Source: Nectonema munidae
Lineage: Eukaryota > Nematomorpha > Nectonematoida > Nectonematidae
Assembly (NCBI GenBank): GCA_030549495.1
Contig: JAUIRK010000474.1
Location: 62,001-126,000 of the forward strand
Direction: 5' to 3'
Length of the DNA stretch: 64,000 nt
The notes under the pieces are model-generated. The model was given only the letters and a program-made list of their open reading frames with translations, searched no databases and was not told the origin of the DNA. Positions 1 to 11,277 of this stretch are shown here, in pieces. The position numbers and the translations under genes were made by a program. Positions within the stretch are counted from its first letter, which is position 1. The number at the start of each line of letters is the position of its first letter.

Positions 1-2617
1 GGCATGCAAAACCTCCCTGCAGCAATAAACAGACTTTTTGCCCGCATGCAACATCAATACAAATCAGAGTTTTAAAAAATAAAGCAAACAAATTTACATA
101 CAACATATCTTCATATATCTAAAATTTTCTAAAAAAATTATTTCAATTTTTCTTACACATCAAAATAAAAAAATCCATTATATATCTTTTCAAATGTTAT
201 TTTATAAAATATCTATTAAAAAAATGAAATATATACATAATATCAAACTTTTTACCTTTTAATTAATTAAATATGGTAAATTAGTATAACTTTATAATAA
301 ATTGCAACATATTTTTACCACTATAAAATTTTCAACTATATCTAAAAGATGAAATAAAACTTTATTAATTTTGAAATTATTAACAAACAGTCTATAGAAA
401 AAGGAATATGATTGTCGTTAATTTTTAAAAAATTAATTTCATCAAACTCATTTCCTTCTATTTGAAGACTTTTAGACTTCATTATTAATGAAGAAACTTT
501 TTTTAAATAGGAAAGAAAAATTTTTTTTCTTTTAAAAACTTTTCTTCATTTTCATTTGAAGCCGCTAATCTTTTCCCACATTCAATTAGGTCAATTTATT
601 TTCTTATTTTTGTTTATTCTTTTTTAAAAAAATTCAAGAACTTCCCAAATATTTGGGTGCTCAACGGGTAATGAACTTCGTAAGCTTAAATATAAGAAAA
701 AATGCATAACTTTTTTTGACATATAATAAATATTACCCATTATGCCAACCCTCGCAGTGATTATTAGTTCTAACTTTTCTATCAAAAACATTCCATATAT
801 TTGGAAGAAAGCACTTTAACCATGTTTTTTTCAAAATAGTTAAAAAAAATCAACTTTAATTCTTCTATAAATAATATCAACCTAAACACATAAATTATTA
901 ATGCTCAATAAAAGTCCAAATAAAACGTTAACTTTTACTTGATTTGGAGGAAGAAACGCAAAAGACAAAATAAGTCTTACTGTAAATCGAAAAGTTTCAT
1001 TCTTACAGTATTTAGTTTTAAACCCATAGTTCACTAAATTTTTATATATTGATGAAGTATAATGAAAAAAACAACCGTGATATTCACTGTTAGGATAAGC
1101 CTAATAAATAAGTAAAGATAAAAAACTAATGAATTAATAGACTACTTTCTTGGCTGCGTTGATTATTGAAATTACAAAATCTCCATTTATGTATTTAACA
1201 TTCTTTATTCCTGCCTGTTTTAATTGTTCAAAAAATTTTCTGGAAAAAATCTACCGTATTATCAAATATAATTCAGTAAAATATCTTACAGATAAGAACA
1301 TTCTTTTTTATCTGGCAAAAGGCTATACAAAATAGGTAATTAGTAGGAATGTTCCATCCACAAAAATTTCATTTATGTGGGATACCATCAAACAATAGCT
1401 AAAAACACTTAACATAAAATGAATGATATGGAAATCAAAAGTTATGTACCTCAAAACATTTGCATAAAAACAAAGAAGCCTATTCTTTTGTCTCAGTTTT
1501 TAATTTATATAATTTCTAATTTTTTACCTTTACACACTTTACTAGTTGAAGTGTGCATAACATTGTTGCTGTAACAATTCATAAATAAAAAGAAAAAATC
1601 TTACTTTTTTTTTTATATGTGAAACCTCCAATTATTTGTACCATTTCACACAGAAAAATAAGATTAACAATGAAAAATAAAATGAAGTAAAATAAACAAA
1701 ACAGAACCAAACAAATGAAGTAGTGAAAACAATATGATTTGTGAAAACAGGATTTGTATATACTTACTCATACACCGAAAAATTATAGCTAAACCAAAAT
1801 TTGCAACTTTTTCAATTTGTTATTATACTTTTTACAATCCTTAGAAACTACACTAATTGAATTCAGTTCTTCCTTGTTTCCTGCATTTGAAGTTCTAATG
1901 CATATGTTAGTAGTGGTGTAGTAGTAGCTACTAACACGACACTGCAATATGATTTGCAACAACTGCAATTATCAGCTTAGCGATGTCAGCATAACGCTTC
2001 TCTAATTATCTTTTGCTGCAAAGTGGTATGATGAAGAAAAAGCCTTTTTTTTCCGGTTACCTATTATATTTACGCCCTATGATATCGATAGCTTGGCAAA
2101 GCTTTGGCGGCATTTTCTATGCTGAAGAAGTGAGAGCTAACTATGTACATCTTTTTGTAAAAAACTTTGAGCGCTTATAACTTTTTTTCGACGAAATGTA
2201 AACTGATACACATGTATAATATATAAAGTGATGAAACATATATCGGTTATGGTAGTGTGCTTGCATACTATCCTGGCTGAAGAGCCTTCAATAGTCGAAA
2301 CATGTCCTGCGCAAAGTACACGTTGTATATCTTAATCACCCTAATTAATTAATTAAATTACTAATTATGAGTAGTAATCACTAATCAGTAACAAATGGTA
2401 GGAAATATTAAACTGAGAAGTGTGTCAACAATAAATTCAATAAGCACAAATTTTATGCGCTCTTGAAAATTTTGACTGTGAAAGTGTCGTTCATTCGCTA
2501 GAAACAGGGCTTCAATTTCAATGCGAATGAACTTTCGGGCTTTGTTTTCCTTGAAGTACACGGGTGAGTTGTGATCGCTGTTAATGAGATCCAGGTTCAA
2601 TATAATAATTTTTTATT
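1..2617. other. AT-rich stretch without a recognisable gene
   Basis: I see no supported coding region or RNA gene here. Open frames are short and have the composition of random AT-rich sequence. A short hairpin (GTTAGTAG against CTACTAAC) lies near 1907-1942. Around 2275-2320 there is a CTTCAATAGTCGAAACATG-type string that resembles the GAAAC-bearing palindromes often found near the ends of retroelements. It is related to the better copy at 30.43-30.51 kb. A minus-strand open frame at 2385-2600 looks mildly coding but has no recognisable family. Confidence 0.5.
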
Positions 2618-2619
2618 TA

Positions 2620-2973
2620 CAGTACAATCTCGCTTTACGACCGCCTCATAATTGAGACCTTATTTCGTGGTGACGTAACCATGTATTTTTCGCACAAGTT
2701 TTCTCGGTAGAACGAGCTCCCCTTTAATTTGGCATTACGACCAGTTACTTTAAGCCATGCAGTCTTGTTCTGTTAGAAAGCGCTTCAATATTACGAGCAG
2801 CAGCACATGTGTATTCTCATTCACACTAACTGTAAGCTGTGTCGTGTTGCTAACGACAAAGAGCATGTGGTGTATGTTGCATAAGATTAGCATGTCTATT
2901 CTCAAGGGCATCTTTTCTAACATAGTTTCACTACATCATACCCTTTGTAGCTCGTTATATTGAGATTTTACTG
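2620..2973. mobile_element. Tigger/pogo-type MITE with TA target duplication
   Basis: This 354-bp block begins CAGTACAATCTC and ends with the inverted copy GAGATTTTACTG, so the 12-bp ends match at 11 positions. A TA dinucleotide flanks each side (2618-2619 and 2974-2975), as expected for the Tc1/mariner superfamily, where TA is the target duplication and pogo/Tigger ends begin with CAGT. The interior has no transposase. The second half of each end also matches loosely (TTTACGACC against TATAACGAG). It is probably an internally deleted, non-autonomous element. Confidence 0.7.
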
Positions 2974-2975
2974 TA

Positions 2976-4547
2976 TGATTTATTTATCTCTAAACTCACT
3001 GATAAGACCATAAAAATAAAGTCACAAATGTGGCTTTAATAGCTGGATTTTACTGTATTTTGGGCATCATGATATTGCAGGCCTGTTTTCAAGTTATGCA
3101 TTCATCGTAAAAAAACAAATAGCATTCATTATGAGATCAAAATAAATTTAAAAAGAGCACACAGGCACATAGTTGAAGAAGTGAATGATCGGTAATGACT
3201 GAATTTCTTTTCTGCATCAAAACATGGCAGCAATTGAAATGAACGCATTTCATTAAAAAAATCCCTAGGATATTGAATAAACAATTATGAAACTTATTAA
3301 AATTATTAAACTCATTATGAATAGAGTTTAAGTTACTTGCTCAACGTTTTGTTTAACTCATCCTCCATTACCGCATCTCTCTAAACAAGTGTAAATAGCA
3401 ATTATTAAATGATTTATTAGCTTCATATTAGCAAAATATTGTATGAAAAATATTCTCAGAACAAACAAGTCACATAAACAGACTAATACACACACACGTT
3501 GTCAAAAATTACCTTAGCCAATAAAATTATCACACGTCAAATCGACATCTCAACAAATTTTATGAATCAAAATAAATTTCATTTTTTTCATGAATACCTC
3601 AACAAATCAGCTAAAGCACACACAAAACCGTGAACATCTTTTCAATTTCACGCCCAACACTAACGCATCTACATTTACCTTTAGATCCATGTAAAGTAGA
3701 GAGTTTGTTAGAAATGAGGTGGGAATGTTTTAAAACAAAAAACATTAATTTCGCTCAATGACGCTGCTATCTCAAACAAATTTTAGACTCAAGTGGACGT
3801 CTAAACATACAGCCAGCAGTACCATATGGTAGCTGGTACGACAATTATTCATCGTTGCTGTTACGAAAGTGTTACGTTATTTGATCATCCATCACTAACT
3901 GCTAGATTTAGTTTCTAACGAGATATCGAAATGAAAGAGCCAACAAATAACGAACAATAATTTGATCACTACTTAGTTCCAAACATCGAGCTGGTTGCGT
4001 GGTCAATGAAGTGATACTTTGAAGCAAAATGCGATTGCTAATTCACTCAGAGATAAGCAAATGTTTGAAGTATTTCGAGTAATAGGAACTGCGTCTTGAG
4101 GTAGGAACCATGAAAATAATTTGAGCTTTCAGAATGTTAGATTTATTTTTTTGTTAACTTTTTCCCTAGCGAATTTTTTGTGAAATGTTGGAAGCTTTTG
4201 TCGTTGCAAAATTTCATTTATATTAAAATTCATTCGAAAAACAATACCCGAGGCATAAAAGATGACTGCCAGATTTTAAAAGAATGGTGATAGTCTAAAA
4301 AATATATATGTAAAAAAAGGTTAAATTTTTCAAAAATAAAAGTTCCAACATTCATTTTTTCATGACCATTTTCGCTTCAATCCAATGAAGACCTATTGAA
4401 ATACAATTTTGCACCTAAAATGTGCAAACAGATATTTTACAGGAAATATAACTTGGTGCTGAAATAGCGTGCCTCATTTCTAGTTTTTTTCCAAAAATTT
4501 ACGCTAATTCATATTTTTATAGAAAACATCTTTCAATTTAAAAAAAA
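2976..4547. other. Intergenic stretch, nothing recognised
   Basis: This is AT-rich sequence without long open frames or familiar repeats. A copy of the string GGATTTTACTGTA at about 3044-3057 resembles the end of the preceding Tigger-type MITE and may be a broken second end. Confidence 0.45.
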
Positions 4548-4928
4548 TATCTCTAAACCTGCTCTAAACGCCACCTCTATAAGACCGCCACTTCTTTAAG
4601 AGCGCCACTTTCTTACAGTCCCGATCAAATTAACATTAAAAATACCCTGTAAAAGACCACCACCTCTGTAACGGCGCCAGACGCCACTACATTTCAGTCC
4701 GAATCTTAATAAAAACTTGCACAAGAACGCCACGCAGCATACTAGAGTAGTATATTAATATTTTAGCCTTCCTTATTTATTATCTACATTACTAGAAAAT
4801 GAAATCTTGCATCAGTTGACTATTGAGATGACAAAAAGAAACTTTCTAATGATGTTACGTGAATTACAACTAAACTTGAAATGTAATTCATCATATGACT
4901 GGCACGCGTACATCTTGATCACTTTTAA

Positions 4929-5053
4929 CCCTTTGAGGACCAGTGGGTCACCAGTGACCCAAGAAATGTAAATCGCCTGCTTTGAATATATAAAATTCCA
5001 TTGAAAAAGAAAGCAGACGAATCTCCTCTTCAAAATGTTGGTCCTCAAAGGGA
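4929..5053. mobile_element. piggyBac-type MITE inside the Tigger element
   Basis: The ends are a perfect 14-bp inverted repeat (CCCTTTGAGGACCA at the left, its complement at the right). The left flank is TTAA at 4925-4928, the canonical piggyBac target. The right TTAA has decayed to an AACA-like string. The interior carries the octamer GCAGACGA and the inverse-type string CGCCTGC, motifs shared with the MITEs at 7.9, 22.8 and 43.8 kb although the ends differ. It lies upstream of the Tigger transposase, so it inserted after Tigger did. The palindrome GGGTCACCAGTGACCC follows the left end. Confidence 0.65.
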
Positions 5054-5287
5054 ACAATGAACGCTAATCTTCGATGTGTATCAAGGTATGTAGAGTGGTA
5101 GATAAAATAAGATTTCATGTATACGACTAACACGCATCCTTATGTCATTCATGTAGCATTGATAATAATTGCAATTAATGATGTATACGTATTTACGTGG
5201 CAACTGTTTTACTTAGAATGAAAGTTTCTTCATCACAAATTTTTGCTTTATTTAGAGCTAACACATAATAATTGTTTTCTATCAAAA

Positions 5288-6731
5288 TGTCTAAAGGAAA
5301 TAAAAAACTCTGTCCCTTGTAGATAAAGTTAAGGTGATTGAAATGTACGAAAAAATTGAAAGTTCACGTAAAGTGGCTGGCGCATTCAGCGTCAGCAAAG
5401 ATCAAGTTCAAAATATTATGAAGCGAAAAGCCGAAATTTTGCATGATTTTCAAAACAATGCTCCAAACGATCGTAAACGTAAAATGCGAAAAACAGGAAA
5501 TGAAAAAGTTAATGAACTAAGTTGGAAGTGGTTTCAAGACTCTTCAACTAGACGAGTACAATTCAGTTTGTAAAGCGTCATAATATTGTGTTTGGATCTG
5601 AGTCTGGGGAAAGTGGTGATGTAGACAAAAGTGTTGTTTGTAATTGGAAACAAAAGCTTTCTACCATTTGTGCTGGGTATGAGCCAAAAAACATATTTAA
5701 CATGGATGAAACCGGCTTGTTCTACAGAAACAATCAGCGAAACAAATCATTACATGTTAAAGGGCATAACACACATGGCGGTAAACAGTCTAAAGACCGC
5801 ATTACCGTTGCTTTATCTGCTTCAATGACTGGAGAGAAATTTCCTTTAATTGTGATAGGAAAATCCTCATTGTTTTAAAAACATTGATAAACATTCACTT
5901 CCTGTTAAATATAGGTCAAACAAAAAGTCGTGGATGACAGGTGAAATCTTTGATAATTGGGTAAAAAGGTTTGATTGTCAAATGAAAAATCAAAAGCGAG
6001 AAGTCTTGTTATTGTTGGACAATTCTCCTGAGCACCCTCATGTGACACTTACTAGCGTTAAATTAGTTTTTCTGCCACCAAACACATCAGTTATTCAGCT
6101 CATGGATCAAGGCATCATACAGGCAATGAAGCTAAAATACAGAGACAGACAGCTACAGTTTGTTTGTGACAACATTGCGAAAGATGAGTTCATCACTGGT
6201 CTGGAAATTCTCCGAAAAATTTCTCTTTTGAATGCCATCAACTGGGTCCATAAAGCTTGGAATGAAGTGACCTTTTCCACTATTCATAAGTGTTTTGCTC
6301 GAGCTGGATTTACTGCAGAGGTTTTCACGAATGTAAACACATCAGATATGGAAAGCACGGAGATTGACGTTGATGTTTTCGAAGAAACCAATGATGTTTC
6401 TTCATCAGTTTTATGTCTTTCCAAAGAATTATTTGGAATACAATTCAACAATCTTCACCACATTGATAATGACCTTCCTACCTCAAATTATGCTATTGAC
6501 TGGGATCGCTCCGCTTCAGATATTCTTCATGATAACGAAAAGGACTCAGATGATGATGACGATGGTAAAGAGCCAGTTGAAGAATCGTTCAAGCCACCTT
6601 CTTTAACTCACGTCCAAGACTGCATAGAAATATGTAAGCAATTTGCTTTGCAGACAGGAAACAGTGACATGCTAAAACATTGTTTCGACATGCAAGATAT
6701 TACCATTAAACATAAGAATGAAAAAATATAG
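5288..6731 (+). pseudogene. Tigger transposase remnant
   Basis: The remnant reads in three blocks. An N-terminal helix-turn-helix region (about 5288-5570) includes VIEMYEKIESSRKVAGAF. A short block (5588-5878) carries the first catalytic Asp in FNMDETGLFYR. A 265-codon open block (5934-6731) has the second Asp in LLLDNSPEHP and the third in QLMDQGIIQAMKLKYR. All three acidic residues of the DDE/D fold are present. Frameshifts lie near 5320 and 5565, and most of the CENP-B-type second DNA-binding domain is missing, since the remnant jumps from WFQDSSTRR to FVKRHNI. Another break lies near 5875. The tail has an acidic SDDDDDGKE stretch. It cannot make a full transposase. Confidence 0.85.
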
Positions 6732-6984
6732 AAAGCAAACAACCACCAAGAACTTTTTTAAAAGAAAGTAAATTTTTTTATACATAATGAATTAATTGTT
6801 TTTATGCGTTTTTCCTGTTATATTCTAATAAATGTTTTTATTGATAAATTTTTTGAAATTGTGTTAATTTTCTATGATAAATTTTTCAGATACTGAAGGT
6901 GAACCTTGATAAAACCGCCACCTGCGTAAAACAGCCGCTTTTGACTGGTCCCAAGGGTGACTGTCTTAAACAGGTTTGACTGTA

Positions 6985-7397
6985 GCTGGATTTATAAAAT
7001 GTCAGTTTTTTGCATTTTTATTAGAAAAAATGAAATTAGGTTTGAGATAAATATATCAAAAAAAAGTTGAAGTTTTGTTTTGTTTCGAAAAAGTTGGAGA
7101 GCAGCTAAGACTCACCTGAGTCTGATCTACTGATATTCTACTGACATATTGTCTTTATTCTAGGAATGGATGATTGTTTTTATTCTAGACAATCATTCTT
7201 AACAAGTTAAATGGCATTGAGGTCTAAAAATTAACAAAACATTTAAAAATCCGCTACGGATAGCAATTATGCCATCACGTGATTATTATTTTACAGTGTG
7301 ATCAGTTTATAGTTTTTCTTTATCAAAGTGAATGCTCTCATTATTTTATAAATGAGAAAGTTCGTTTGTATGAAATCTAATAAAATTTCCTCTTTAG
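6985..7397. other. Intergenic, nothing recognised
   Basis: This AT-rich stretch after the Tigger element holds no feature I can support. It ends in a pyrimidine-rich run (TTTCCTCTTTAG) that would serve as the 3' splice site of the open block at 7398. Confidence 0.4.
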
Positions 7398-7505
7398 ATC
7401 ACGCTGGCTCATTCTTCAACAGTTGCCATTGCTTTAATCATTCTACTGTACATAGAGAATGGAGCAACACAATTTCCTCAAGGCATCGCGTCTACTTTTT
7501 CTCAG
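7398..7505 (+). CDS. Putative orphan exon, helical/hydrophobic peptide
   Basis: A 108-nt block open in one frame reads 36 residues starting ITLAHSSTVAIALIILLYIE and ending FPQGIASTFSQ. It is preceded by TTTCCTCTTTAG and followed by CAG/GTAAAATT, both good splice signals, and both junctions are phase 0. Its composition is much less AT-rich than the flanks. The middle (VAIALIILLYI) could be a membrane helix or the core helix of a HEAT/ARM-type repeat. I do not recognise the family. It may belong with the block at 9069-9249, but the junction phases of the two do not fit directly, so at least one more exon would be needed. Confidence 0.5.
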
Positions 7506-7893
7506 GTAAAATTTAAAACCAATTTTTTAAAACATTTCCTGGAGGAATTCTTTAATATGATTTACTTCAACAGCAATTATTTATACTTAATTTTTAGTAC
7601 ATCATTTGAGTTTCAAATGTTGCACATCAACTGTTACAAGGCGCTCAGAATTAGCAATTTTACATCATAATTTATCTGACCAAAGATATGGATAAAATTT
7701 GCATGTCTTAAATTATAATTGGCGGAAATTATACGGCTTTCCATTAATATATTCTGCGTTCACCGATTAAAAATGAAGATCTAAGTTATTGAAAACATGT
7801 AAAAGTATCCAAAACAAGATTTATTGTATTGACCATCTTTATTAATACCCAATCAATATCACGTTAGAAGTGTGATAAATATAAGTCTATTAA

Positions 7894-8023
7894 CCCATTT
7901 AAGATAAAGTAAAGCAGACGATATCTAAAATAACGCAGACGATTTATATTCAAAGTCATTGAAAAAAGCAGACGAAGATGAAATTACTAATGTTCCAAAA
8001 TAGGAACATTGGTCGTAAATGGG
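7894..8023. mobile_element. piggyBac-type MITE, family A
   Basis: This 130-bp element is flanked by TTAA on both sides (7890-7893 and 8024-8027). Its ends read CCCATTTA and TAAATGGG. The interior has three GCAGACGA motifs and a hairpin (AATGTTCC, six bases, GGAACATT at 7989-8010). A nearly identical copy in opposite orientation lies at 43847-43975. The TTAA duplication and CCC-type ends point to mobilisation by a piggyBac transposase. Confidence 0.85.
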
Positions 8024-8058
8024 TTAACAAGAATAACAAAATTACTAAAATTTACTAC

Positions 8059-8177
8059 CCCGTTAACGACCAGAATATTCAGACGATATCTAATGTAAAG
8101 CAGAAGATTTGTATTAAAGAGCATTGGTAAACGCAGACGATTTTATTTTTGTAAAGTCGACTTTGGCCGTTAACCGG
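8059..8177. mobile_element. piggyBac-type MITE, family B
   Basis: This 119-bp element has ends CCCGTTAACG and CGTTAACCGG. TTAA is intact on the right (8178-8181) and decayed on the left. It carries a TCAGACGATATC, an AAGCAGAAGATTTG and a CGCAGACGA motif, so it is related to family A only in the subterminal motifs. A sister copy lies at 22832-22951. It sits only 35 bp from the family A copy. Confidence 0.8.
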
Positions 8178-8181
8178 TTAA

Positions 8182-9068
8182 AATGATAGTCAGTAAGTCT
8201 AATAAGTCATTAATTGTATTGTAACTAAATTAATCAAAAGAACTTTAAAAAGTCCATTCGTTTTTATGTGTAAGATTTTTTTTAGAAAAACTCATACTCG
8301 TGTAATGATAATAATCTTCATAAATGAAGATATTTTGAATCCTATCTTTTTACTCTCAAGTCAAAAACAAGGTAACCTCTAAATCTACACGAAGCGATAA
8401 AGAAGCATCCTTTTCATTGTTACAGAATGCGTTAGACAGATCTTGATTGAGTAGTGATAGCGCGTTATGTAGAATATTTCAACTTCTAAACGAATCATTA
8501 TTTCATTAAATCAAAACACGTCCTGAGATTTTTAGTCCCTGGAAAGGTCCTTTTAGTTTTTGAAAAAATAAAAACTTATAACAAATAGGTAGCCTCTTTG
8601 TTGTGACAAACTTGTTTCCTCATCTTTAATTTTGTAACGGTATTTTATGCTAATTAATTCATTTTAACTTTTTTTCATGATGACGTGCGCAGCCTCATTT
8701 TATCCACTTATGACAAATGTATTTTTATCAAAAATATATATTCTTTTCCATTTTCCATTCACAAAGCAAATTCATTTTCTCTCATATTTTCGGTGTTACG
8801 ACCTTTCATCATTCGACAGTTAACCATTGTTCTTAAATCACAAGAATGTTTAATTTACAACTTTAAATCCACAACAGATTTAAAGTCGTGCTGATGAAAT
8901 TTAATGATCATGGAAAGTTGTACCCATATTTTCACCTCAATAGATGGCGTTTTACGTTGATGATAAAATATACGTGTTACAATAAGCTTTTGATGTTTAG
9001 ATTGCTTCCAACCCAACCTTAGAGATCAAATGTATATTTTGCATTTGCTGCTCCTTCATTTTCTGTAG
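8182..9068. other. No feature recognised
   Basis: This AT-rich stretch lies between the MITE pair and the open block at 9069. The plus-strand open frame at 8685-8894 is low-complexity and has no family resemblance. Confidence 0.4.
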
Positions 9069-9249
9069 AGGAGAAAGTGAGAGCGATTCAGCACAAGGCT
9101 TGATGCAGAATTTTATATCTACCACTCTGCCCATCTTGATCGACTTGTATCAAAACAAGAATTCATCTGTTCACTCCCTATCTAGAAACGCCTTGCTATT
9201 AATCCTCATGAACTGCGAGAAGAATTCACAATCTAACCTTCATCTAAAT
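9069..9249 (+). CDS. Putative orphan exon, HEAT/ARM-like helices
   Basis: The block follows TTTTCTGTAG and ends before GTAAGAAC, both good splice signals. It encodes about 60 residues starting GESESDSAQGLMQNF and running through STTLPILIDLYQNKNSSVHS and LLLILMNCEKN. The pattern of a serine/acidic start followed by two amphipathic helices is typical of helical-repeat scaffolds, but I cannot name the protein. The entry phase is 2 (one leading base) and the exit phase 0. Composition is clearly more balanced than the flanks. It is possibly part of the same plus-strand gene as 7398-7505. Confidence 0.5.
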
Positions 9250-9456
9250 GTAAGAACGTTTTATATGCAAGTACAAGCGATCAATTTTATAATTGGGATT
9301 AGTGAAGTCCTGATCAATTAATTTTATTTTGCTCTGGGATGTTCATAATAATCTCTATTTATTATCTTTGTAAAGCATGGCGTAATGAGGAATTATTTTA
9401 CTTTAAACCCATATGCGTGTGCACCTTTTTTTTATATAAACAACTAAATATAAATC

Positions 9457-9632
9457 TACGATGATTCATCTCCAAACTATATACTACAATGATTCATCTC
9501 CAAACTATATACTACGATGATTCATCTCAAACCTATATATGCTACATAAGTTATTACCTATATACATTATACCTGTATACTACGATGGTTCATCTCCAAC
9601 CTGTATACCGCGATAATTCATCTCCAACCTAT
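9457..9632. repeat. Minisatellite, about 28-30-bp unit
   Basis: About six imperfect head-to-tail copies of a unit like TACGATGATTCATCTCCAAC followed by CTATATAC. The first three are nearly identical. Later copies vary (GGTTCATC, TACCGCGATAATTC), and one is interrupted by a piece that also occurs in the next repeat (AAGTTATTACCTATA). Confidence 0.8.
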
Positions 9633-9636
9633 CAGT

Positions 9637-9945
9637 TCATATTTTGCTAGATGTAAGATTTGATATACCTCATTAGGGGAGAGGATGTTAGATAAGTTAT
9701 TACCTACATTTTTGCAATTTTTTCACGATATTAAATAATATATTTTATCAAATAATCAAAATAAAATTCTGTAATCAAAGAATCGAAAAATATTCTTTAA
9801 AAAATCAAAAATATCAAACTTTCTGTTCATATTTTGCTACCTCATACGATGTTACAAAAGTTATTACCTATACTTTGCAATTTGCACGATTTTAAATATT
9901 ATATGTAAAGCATATTTTATAGGAAGTTGTGAACGCCCTCTCTCC
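9637..9945. repeat. Diverged direct repeat, about 190-bp period
   Basis: The string GTTCATATTTTGCTA, a CCTCAT motif, AAGTTATTACCTA, TTTGCAATTT and CACGAT recur in the same order at about 9635-9740 and 9822-9900. The outer part has AGGGGAGAGGATG on one side and CCCTCTCTCCCCT on the other, so the block may be the remains of a small element with inverted ends. It follows directly on the minisatellite and shares its TTATTACCTATA string. Confidence 0.5.
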
Positions 9946-10750
9946 CCTTAGAAAAGAAAATTTCAACAGTCTCAGTCAGAAAGTTGGGAAGAACTCGAAA
10001 GAAAGTGTAACAGTATATACAAAAGATTCAGAATCTTGTAAGAACGAATTGAATTTTGTGCCAAGTGAATTTGATTTGACTGTTTTACATTAATAAAAAA
10101 AAATTTTTTTAATTTTATTCACTTCGAAACATTTTCACTGTTTTTTAGCAGATTTAAATGTTAAACTTTTGTTTCCTTTACATGAAAGAGTCTTGTGTAC
10201 ACTTTTTTCTTGCTTCTTTTGATATTTGAGTTTTCCGCCAACCTTAAGTAATAAAAAGTATATAAAAATCACTGTCTTTACAAAACAAATAATGTTATGT
10301 CTGAAAATATTGACCGTCTCGATAACAGCCCTAACTTATGTTCTATCCTAACCTATAATAGGTAAAAGAATTCCTCATTATAATTACACATTTCAAATCC
10401 GGTTACTGCTGGCTAAAAGCAAGCTTCTTTACGAAAATTTAAACCAAGTTTAAATGCGGTTTCTATCTAAAAAAAATACAAACCATGAGGTGAGAATTCG
10501 CCAAATTTTGGCTGTTCAACAGATTTAGTCAATGACTACAAATTTTAATATTTTGAGAGTTGCTCTTCAGTCAATTGTTAGAATTTTGAGTTCCGCAAAT
10601 CATTTTTCAAATCCAAAAATCCTTCCCATGGGACTTGTCTAAACTCTTAAATTATTGAGACATTATCCTGTTTGAACGAAAATTATTGAATTACATTTTA
10701 TTTATTTTGATAAACATACCAATTAATCAAATGTCTATATCTTTTTTTAT
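9946..10750. other. No gene recognised
   Basis: This AT-rich stretch precedes the piggyBac remnant. No transposase-like peptide is visible in it. Confidence 0.4.
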
Positions 10751-10780
10751 ATAAATTAAATACCGTAACATGAAAAGTAG

Positions 10781-11275
10781 TTGTATTGTACTGCGAAACG
10801 TAAATTTATAGAAATCGATCATGTATGTGGAGCATCTAATATATCAGTTATTTTGTTCGGCTCATCACATTGCGGTGAACAAGTGGTCAACGAGAAGGAG
10901 AAGCGCCCAACATTGATTCTCCATTATAACTATGGTAAAAAGGGTGTGGACCAACTTGATCAAAACCTAGAGGAATTTACATGCCTCTCTTATATTTATT
11001 CAATTTGATTGACGTGGCTGTGAACAACTCATTTATATTATCAAGAAATGACACCCGTTTGCAAACAAGAAGAGAATTTATGAAAGACTTGACGATAAAA
11101 TTAGCGAAAGCTTCTGTTGAGTACAGATATAAAAATAACAAAAAACTTTCTTCAAGAAATTTTGAGGCAGCAAAACTTTTTGGCGATTGAAGAAAATGTG
11201 ATTTTTGTTAAAAGAAAAAAGTAGGAAGATGTTTCGTGTGCCGAAAATGTACCCGTTCAAAATAATTTCACTCAT
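10781..11275 (+). pseudogene. piggyBac transposase remnant, C-terminal third
   Basis: The frame at 10781-11008 contains KKGVDQLDQNLEEFTC, the conserved GVD-x-x-DQ segment of piggyBac transposases. A second frame from 10981 continues with FNLIDVAVNNSFILSR, matching the family's 'NIIDIA..NA.I.Y' segment. A third short block has RCFVCRKCTR, the start of the C-terminal cysteine-rich finger. The typical R-x-W motif region between them is lost. Catalytic aspartates lie upstream in intact proteins and are absent here. It is a broken fragment. Confidence 0.75.
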
Positions 11276-11277
11276 AA

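Larger units (their letters stand above)
4550..6982 (+). mobile_element. Tigger (pogo/Tc1-mariner superfamily) DNA transposon, broken
   Basis: This is an almost full-length but inactive element of about 2.4 kb. The left end (TCTCTAAACCTG at 4550) and right end (CAGGTTTGACTG, to 6982) are imperfect inverted repeats. Each is flanked by TA (4548-4549 and 6983-6984). Subterminal direct motifs with GCCAC (for example ACGCCACCTCTATAAGACC) occur near both ends, in inverse orientation. Inside are a piggyBac-type MITE (4929-5053) and the transposase remnant (5288-6731). Divergent ends suggest an old copy. Confidence 0.8.

Noticed and set aside
2385-2600. Minus-strand 71-codon frame that looks mildly coding
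   Set aside because: I saw no convincing splice acceptor or donor in phase and no family. It is mentioned only in the description of the stretch.
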